Assembly (NCBI GenBank): GCA_964565945.1
Contig: CAZMGY010000017.1
Coordinates: 1 to 14,756, forward strand
DNA: 14,756 nt
Reading direction: 5' to 3'
From: CAZMGY01 sp964565945 [NCBI: uncultured bacterium]
GTDB taxonomy: Bacteria > GCA-001730085
In this document: piece by piece, positions 11,188 to 14,756 of the stretch
Layout: each line of letters starts with the position of its first letter
Position numbering within the stretch: position 1 is the stretch's first letter
Program-made: the position numbers and the translations under genes
The notes under the pieces: generated by a model
What the model saw: the letters and a program-made list of their open reading frames with translations, nothing else
The model's database searches: none
Told to the model about the DNA's origin: nothing

Positions 11188-11625
11188 TTATTTAATCTCA
11201 ATAGTTGCCCCTGCAGCTTCTAAAGCTTCTTTAATCTTATCAGCTTCTTCTTTAGAAACCCCTTCTTTCAAAGGGTTAGGACATCCATCTACAAGTTCTT
11301 TAGCTTCTTTCAAACCAAAACCAGTTACTCCACGAACTTCTTTGATCACACCAATTTTTCTATCGCCAAAAGATGTGAGAATAACATCAAAATCAGTCTT
11401 TTCTTCTCCGCCTGCATCTTCGCCAGCATCAGCAGCGAGAGCAGGAGCAGCGATAGGAACAGCAGCGCTAACGCCAAACTTATCTTCTAAAGCCTTGACT
11501 AAGTTAGACAACTCAAGAACAGTCATCTCTTCAATTTTTTTAATGATCTCTTCCATTTTTGGACTCACCTTTACCTTGTTATCACTTGTCGTTTCTTCTA
11601 CTATTTCATTTGTTTCTTCGGACAT
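11188..11625 (-). CDS. rplL: 50S ribosomal protein L7/L12 with N-terminal extension
   Basis: This multimeric stalk protein recruits and activates translational GTPases such as EF-Tu and EF-G. The dimerisation domain spans about 24-53 (ending [10 protein letters not shown]), an Ala/Gly/acidic hinge about 54-76, and the globular factor-binding domain about 77-145 with [15 protein letters not shown] and [11 protein letters not shown]. At 145 residues it is about 23 longer than usual (120-125). The extra part is an acidic start [20 protein letters not shown] ahead of the normal first residue Met24. The long form is chosen because AGGAGG sits exactly five bases before the ATG at 11625, while Met24 (11556) has only a weaker GGTGAG. 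An unusual Cys115 replaces the common small residue in the C-terminal domain. It lies 17 bases after rplJ, its stalk-base partner. Confidence 0.97.
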   Translation of the reverse strand: MSEETNEIVEETTSDNKVKVSPKMEEIIKKIEEMTVLELSNLVKALEDKFGVSAAVPIAAPALAADAGEDAGGEEKTDFDVILTSFGDRKIGVIKEVRGVTGFGLKEAKELVDGCPNPLKEGVSKEEADKIKEALEAAGATIEIK

Positions 11626-11630
11626 GTCTT

Positions 11631-11636
11631 CCTCCT
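11631..11636 (-). promoter_or_regulatory. Ribosome binding site that fixes the long rplL start
   Basis: AGGAGG on the minus strand lies five bases upstream of the ATG at 11625-11623. It is the strongest Shine-Dalgarno match near rplL and supports initiation 23 codons before the conventional family start. Confidence 0.75.
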
Positions 11637-11642
11637 ACGTGC

Positions 11643-12170
11643 CTATTCAGCTTCGTTTTCTTTTTTTTCTTTAATTGCATTGATCACTCCAACGGTATTT
11701 CGCATAACGCCAGAAAGAACGTTCACAAAACTAACCACAGGAGTATTCAAACATATTAAAACTTTCACCAACAAAACTTCCCGCGGAGGAATGTCAGCCA
11801 ACTGTTTCACCTCTGCAATATCGAGAACTTGTCCATCCAAATAGCCTTGCTTAATTTTGAATGTTTCAAGATCCTTCTCAAATTTTTTGACAATCTTAGC
11901 AAGAGAAATAGGGTCATCCTTAAGAACAACCACAGCTGTTAAACCCGTGCAAAATTCGTCCAAGCCCTGAATACCTTTGTTTTCCAAAGCAATCTTCAAT
12001 AAACGGTTTTTAACAACCAAAAGCTGAACACCAGCACCATACAATTCCAAACGAAGACGGTCGGCATCGGCAACAGTCATTCCTGCACTTTCGGCCAAAA
12101 TAATACCCCTCACATCACCAAGGCTTTGCTCGTATTGTTTAACGATAATCTCGTTCACTAATCCTGGCAT
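11643..12170 (-). CDS. rplJ: 50S ribosomal protein L10
   Basis: This 175-residue protein binds 23S rRNA at the GTPase-associated centre and anchors L7/L12 dimers by its C-terminal helix. Typical features are the N-terminal domain with ESAGMTVADADRLRLEL (27-43), the VVKNRLLKIAL segment (56-66), the TAVVVLKDDPISLAK region and a charged C-terminal helix ending KEKKENEAE. GGAG lies nine bases before the ATG. The gap to rplA is only 30 bases. In E. coli L10 (with L7/L12) represses its own translation by binding a leader of well over 100 bases between rplA and rplJ, so that regulation cannot occur here in the same form unless the site lies inside rplA. Confidence 0.97.
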   Translation of the reverse strand: MPGLVNEIIVKQYEQSLGDVRGIILAESAGMTVADADRLRLELYGAGVQLLVVKNRLLKIALENKGIQGLDEFCTGLTAVVVLKDDPISLAKIVKKFEKDLETFKIKQGYLDGQVLDIAEVKQLADIPPREVLLVKVLICLNTPVVSFVNVLSGVMRNTVGVINAIKEKKENEAE

Positions 12171-12200
12171 GATCCACTTCTCCTTAAACCTTCTAAAAGC

Positions 12201-12881
12201 CTAAATGGTTAACTTAATTCCACGCCCCATCGTTGAAGCAATACTCATCTTACGCATGTACTGCCCTTTGGCAGCTACGGGCTTAGCTTTAACAATAGCT
12301 TCAATCACAACCTCTGCATTTTCTACAATTTGCTGTTCACTAAAAGAAACCTTTCCAATAGGCACATGAATGTCATTGGCTTTATCTGCCCGAAAATCAA
12401 GTTTTCCAGCTTTAAGTTCTTCAATCACCTGAGCAACATTGTCTGTCACAGTACCTGTCTTAGGATTAGGCATCAAGCCTTTCGTTCCCAAGGCACGCCC
12501 TAATTTTGCAATATCTTTCATCATGTCGGGCGTAGCAACTACCGCATCAAAGTCAAACCAACCGCCTTGAATTTTGATCACCAAATCTTCGTCACCAACA
12601 TAATCGGCACCAGCACCTTTAGCCACCTGCGCCTGATCGCCCTTTGCAAAAACCAATACACGTTTGGTTTTTCCCGAACCATGAGGCAAAATAACCGAAC
12701 CTCTAACAACCTGGTCAGCATGACGAGAATCAGCCCCTAGCTTAAAAGACAACTCTACTGTTTCATCAAACTTGGCGGGAGGGAGTTTTTTAATAAGCTC
12801 CACCGCTTCAGTCAAAGTATAAAATTTTTCGACATCGTACAAATTACTAGCTTCTTGCAAACGTTTACTTATCTTACTCAC
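12201..12881 (-). CDS. rplA: 50S ribosomal protein L1
   Basis: This 226-residue protein forms the mobile L1 stalk that guides deacylated tRNA out of the E site. The signature [10 protein letters not shown] is at residues 135-144, and the N-terminal [12 protein letters not shown] and C-terminal [12 protein letters not shown] are as expected; the length is normal. The start codon is GTG (12881-12879), sharing one base with the rplK stop TAG. GAGG about ten bases upstream, inside rplK, acts as the binding site. This overlap implies translational coupling and roughly equal amounts of L11 and L1. L1 also represses L11-L1 mRNA in E. coli; no clear rRNA-mimicking site was recognised near rplK. Confidence 0.97.
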   Translation of the reverse strand: MSKISKRLQEASNLYDVEKFYTLTEAVELIKKLPPAKFDETVELSFKLGADSRHADQVVRGSVILPHGSGKTKRVLVFAKGDQAQVAKGAGADYVGDEDLVIKIQGGWFDFDAVVATPDMMKDIAKLGRALGTKGLMPNPKTGTVTDNVAQVIEELKAGKLDFRADKANDIHVPIGKVSFSEQQIVENAEVVIEAIVKAKPVAAKGQYMRKMSIASTMGRGIKLTI

Positions 12882-13306
12882 TAGGCCACCTCGACTCCCA
12901 TGCTTCGCGCTGTTCCCATAATAATTTTCATGGCTTGTTCTATGGAGTGTGCATTCAAGTCTTTCATCTTCGTCTCGGCGATCTCTTTGATTTGAGCTTC
13001 CGTTACGGTCCCGATCTTATCGCGATTAGGAACACCCGATGCTTTTGCCACACCCACTGCTTTTTTCAACAAAACGGCTGCAGGAGGAGATTTAACAATA
13101 AAATCAAAGCTCCGATCAGCGTAAACCGTGATCACAACAGGAACAACTAATCCCATATTTTCTTTAGTTGCATCGTTGAAGGTTTTGCAAAACTCCATAA
13201 TGTTCACACCCTGCTGTCCCAAAGCTGGACCAACGGGAGGTGCCGGATTTGCTTGCCCCGAAGGAACTTGCAACTTAATGTACCCTTTAATCGGCTTTCC
13301 TGCCAT
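12881..13306 (-). CDS. rplK: 50S ribosomal protein L11
   Basis: This 141-residue protein binds the GTPase-associated region of 23S rRNA, is needed for RelA stringent activation, and forms the thiostrepton site. The proline-rich N-terminal part [20 protein letters not shown] (19-38) carries the prolines contacted by thiostrepton and looks unaltered. Further family marks are [23 protein letters not shown] and the C-terminal [10 protein letters not shown]. The normal length and the GGAG six bases before the ATG support the start. It lies nine bases after nusG and overlaps rplA by one base, the nearly universal nusG-rplK-rplA order. Confidence 0.98.
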   Translation of the reverse strand: MAGKPIKGYIKLQVPSGQANPAPPVGPALGQQGVNIMEFCKTFNDATKENMGLVVPVVITVYADRSFDFIVKSPPAAVLLKKAVGVAKASGVPNRDKIGTVTEAQIKEIAETKMKDLNAHSIEQAMKIIMGTARSMGVEVA

Positions 13307-13315
13307 GGCTCTCTC

Positions 13316-13846
13316 CTATATCTTTTCGACTTGCCAATACTCTAGCTCAACAGGTGTCGATCGCCCAAATATAGACACCTTAACTTTGAGCTTGCCCTTA
13401 TCGGGCTGAACTTCTTCAATGAGACCTGTAAAACTCAAGAAAGGCCCTTCAACGATTTTAATATTTTCACCCTTCTCAAAAGACACTTTAGGCTGCAACT
13501 TATTTTTTTTCTCTTCCGTCTGTTGCATAATCCGAGCAACTTCTTCTTCACTGATCTTCATTGGCTTTTTGGAAGCACTGACAAATCCAGTAACTCCTGG
13601 AGTCTGCCGCACCAAATACCAATTTTCGTCACTCATTTCCATGCAAACCAAGACATAGCCAGGAAAAAACTTGCGCGTCATCACACGCTTTTTGCCATCT
13701 TTAACCTCGGATACATTTTCCGTAGGAACAAAGACTTCCTTGATCACTTCTTCTTTGCCTGCCAAACGAGCTCTTTCGCGTAAATGCTTCTCAACTCTTT
13801 GCTCAAATCCCGTTTGCGTATGAACAACATACCAATGCTTACTCAT
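13316..13846 (-). CDS. nusG: Transcription elongation and antitermination factor NusG
   Basis: NusG binds the RNA polymerase clamp, reduces pausing, and links polymerase to the leading ribosome or to Rho. The 176 residues divide into an NGN domain (about 4-115: HWYVVHTQTGFEQ, RKFFPGYVLVCMEM, VRQTPGVTGFVS) and a C-terminal KOW domain (about 124-176: KGENIKIVEGPF, then VSIFGRSTPVELEYWQVEKI). The ATG at 13846-13844 is preferred to the GTG one codon earlier because AGGAGG ends four bases before the ATG and only one before the GTG. It lies 12 bases after secE and nine before rplK. Length and domain order are those of plain NusG, not of RfaH- or UpxY-type paralogues. Confidence 0.98.
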   Translation of the reverse strand: MSKHWYVVHTQTGFEQRVEKHLRERARLAGKEEVIKEVFVPTENVSEVKDGKKRVMTRKFFPGYVLVCMEMSDENWYLVRQTPGVTGFVSASKKPMKISEEEVARIMQQTEEKKNKLQPKVSFEKGENIKIVEGPFLSFTGLIEEVQPDKGKLKVKVSIFGRSTPVELEYWQVEKI

Positions 13847-13858
13847 CACGCCTCCTGA

Positions 13859-14038
13859 CTAACTAATTAGCAATGTGACCACTCGAGACACAATAAAATC
13901 AACTGTCCCAATAAACAGCCCCAAGAGAATCATACTCACAACAACAGCCCCGGCAGAATTTTTTACTTCTTGCTTTGTCGGCCAAGTTGCTTTTTTCAAC
14001 TCAGCTTGAATGCCACCTAAAAAGCCTTTTAGCTTCAT
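13859..14038 (-). CDS. secE: Preprotein translocase subunit SecE
   Basis: SecE is the small membrane subunit that clamps the two halves of the SecY channel. The 59-residue protein has a cytoplasmic amphipathic part with the conserved ELKKATWPTKQEV (13-25) and a single hydrophobic transmembrane segment at about 30-55. It is the single-span form, unlike the three-span enterobacterial SecE. The ATG at 14038-14036 is chosen because GGAGG lies six bases upstream; an in-frame TTG five codons earlier lies before and partly inside that site, so it is unlikely to be used. The gene follows tRNA-Trp by 36 bases and precedes nusG by 12. Sequence and the invariant secE-nusG pairing make the call firm despite the short length. 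Confidence 0.95.
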   Translation of the reverse strand: MKLKGFLGGIQAELKKATWPTKQEVKNSAGAVVVSMILLGLFIGTVDFIVSRVVTLLIS

Positions 14039-14074
14039 ATAACCCCTCCACAAACTAACCTTTCACTGTTTTTT

Positions 14075-14148
14075 CAGGCCTGAAGGGATTCGAACCCCTA
14101 ACACGCGGATTTGGAGTCCGCTGCTCTACCAATTGGAGCTACAGGCCT
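14075..14148 (-). tRNA. trnW: tRNA-Trp (anticodon CCA)
   Basis: The 74 bases fold into a full cloverleaf: a seven-pair acceptor stem AGGCCTG/CAGGCCT, D arm GCTC/GAGC, anticodon stem GCGGA/TCCGC with loop CTCCAAA (anticodon CCA), a five-base variable loop GTGTT, and a T arm with loop TTCGAAT. A1-U72 and discriminator G73 are the tryptophan identity elements known from E. coli. The 3' CCA is not encoded; AAA follows G73, so a CCA-adding enzyme is required. It lies between rpmG (27 bases upstream) and secE (36 bases downstream) in the same direction, so it must be cut out of the long mRNA, presumably by RNase P at the 5' end and an RNase Z- or RNase E-type activity at the 3' end. Confidence 0.98.
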
Positions 14149-14175
14149 AATTCCCAACAGCAACATAAAAAAAAA

Positions 14176-14328
14176 TTAAGGCTTTGTTTCTTTGTGTAAA
14201 ACGTGCTTATTGCAAAAGCGACAGTATTTTTGAATACTAAACTTTCCTACAATCGTTTTTTTATTTTTCGTTGTGCTATAATTGCGACGCTTACATTCAT
14301 CACAAGCTAACAAAATAATATCTCGCAT
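14176..14328 (-). CDS. rpmG: 50S ribosomal protein L33, zinc-binding form
   Basis: This 50-residue protein sits near the E site of the 50S subunit. Two CxxC pairs, Cys9/Cys12 and Cys36/Cys39, form a zinc ribbon, marking the 'C+' form as opposed to cysteine-free paralogues made under zinc limitation. The start [17 protein letters not shown] is the family's; in-frame codons further upstream lie within the tuf coding region and would add unrelated residues. Only one base separates its ATG from the tuf stop. The nearest Shine-Dalgarno-like GGAG is 13 bases upstream, inside tuf, so translation probably depends on ribosomes finishing EF-Tu. Placement between tuf and tRNA-Trp/secE is the common bacterial order. 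Confidence 0.95.
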   Translation of the reverse strand: MRDIILLACDECKRRNYSTTKNKKTIVGKFSIQKYCRFCNKHVLHKETKP

Positions 14329-14329
14329 G

Positions 14330-14756
14330 TTATTCAATAATCTCCGCAATAACTCCAGCACCTACGGTCCGGCCACCTTCACGAATCGCAAAGCGTAGCT
14401 CTTTTTCCATCGCCACTGGGTTAATCAAGTTCACTTCCATGCTTATATTATCGCCAGGCATAATCATTTCTACACCCTCTGGCAAAATAACCTCGCCCGT
14501 AATGTCTGTTGTACGGAAATAAAACTGCGGACGATATCCTTTAAAAAATGGTGTATGACGCCCACCTTCTTCTTTTGTTAAAATATACACTTCCGCTTTA
14601 AACTTTGTATGTGGTGTGATCGATCCAGGCTTTGCAATCACCTGACCGCGCTCAATATCATCTTTTTCAATACCACGAAGCAACAACCCAACGTTGTCTC
14701 CAGCTTCACCTTGATCCATTTCTTTACGAAACATTTCCACACCAGTTACAACTGAT
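14330..14756 (-). CDS. tuf: Elongation factor Tu, C-terminal part (first tuf copy, runs off the window)
   Basis: The last 141 codons and the TAA stop are present; the GTPase domain lies beyond the window. The visible part covers much of domain 2 ([11 protein letters not shown], then [11 protein letters not shown] and [11 protein letters not shown]) and all of domain 3 ([20 protein letters not shown], then [16 protein letters not shown]), ending in [17 protein letters not shown]. Positions where kirromycin-type resistance changes are known in domain 3 look ordinary by eye. It is the most upstream gene seen, so the promoter of the whole cluster is probably before it, outside the window. Together with the tuf start at 1-139 it gives the organism two co-directional tuf genes about 14 kb apart. 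Confidence 0.98.
   Translation of the reverse strand, partial: SVVTGVEMFRKEMDQGEAGDNVGLLLRGIEKDDIERGQVIAKPGSITPHTKFKAEVYILTKEEGGRHTPFFKGYRPQFYFRTTDITGEVILPEGVEMIMPGDNISMEVNLINPVAMEKELRFAIREGGRTVGAGVIAEIIE

Noticed and set aside
11342-11674. Plus-strand open frame of 110 codons with hydrophobic runs opposite rplL
   Set aside because: The apparent Ala/Ser-rich and hydrophobic stretches are the complement of the Ala/Glu-rich L7/L12 hinge and N-terminus.
14039-14053. Longer SecE starting at an in-frame TTG five codons upstream
   Set aside because: It would place the start upstream of, and overlapping, the GGAGG that is correctly spaced for the ATG at 14038.
14149-14175. Run of nine T on the minus strand after the rpmG stop, as a possible terminator
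   Set aside because: No stable GC-rich hairpin precedes it, and termination there would separate essential downstream genes for which no new promoter is visible.

Overview
The window is one continuous, co-directional housekeeping cluster on the minus strand: the fused 'rif' (rplKAJL-rpoBC) and 'str' (rpsL-rpsG-fusA-tuf) regions of a bacterium, framed by two copies of tuf. In the direction of transcription (high to low coordinates) the order is tuf (C-terminal part, cut by the window edge), rpmG, tRNA-Trp, secE, nusG, rplK, rplA, rplJ, rplL, rpoB, rpoC, rpsL, rpsG, fusA, and a second tuf (N-terminal part, cut by the other edge). I see no mobile element, CRISPR array, toxin-antitoxin pair or unfamiliar gene. 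Every gene of more than trivial length is a recognisable universal one, and long open frames on the plus strand are antisense shadows.

Organism: a bacterium with base composition in the low forties % G+C by eye. RpoB carries a charged helical insertion of the SI2 type (about residues 855-975), and RpoC carries a trigger-loop insertion of about 175 residues (SI3 type). These point to a Gram-negative-type lineage rather than Firmicutes or Actinobacteria. From memory, RpoB and EF-G resemble those of the PVC/Chlamydiae-Verrucomicrobia-Omnitrophota side of the tree, but this is a low-confidence placement that needs a tree.

Layout: 14756-14330 tuf tail; 14328-14176 rpmG; 14148-14075 tRNA-Trp without an encoded CCA; 14038-13316 secE and nusG; 13306-11188 the four stalk/L1 proteins; a 100-base gap holding a long imperfect stem-loop; 11087-3307 rpoB and rpoC, overlapping by four bases; 3287-307 rpsL, rpsG and fusA; a 167-base gap with a consensus sigma-70-type promoter; 139-1 the start of the second tuf. 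Apart from those two gaps, protein genes are separated by at most 32 bases or overlap. This implies a long polycistronic transcript making elongation factors, RNA polymerase core, ribosomal stalk, transcription-translation coupling factor and Sec translocase subunit together.

Most notable points: ribosomal protein S12 has Leu at position 88, where nearly all bacteria have the streptomycin-site Lys; a 15-pair stem-loop lies between rplL and rpoB; L7/L12 has an acidic N-terminal extension supported by its ribosome binding site; and a perfect TTGACA/TATAAT promoter drives the downstream tuf. I do not see an undescribed multi-gene system here.
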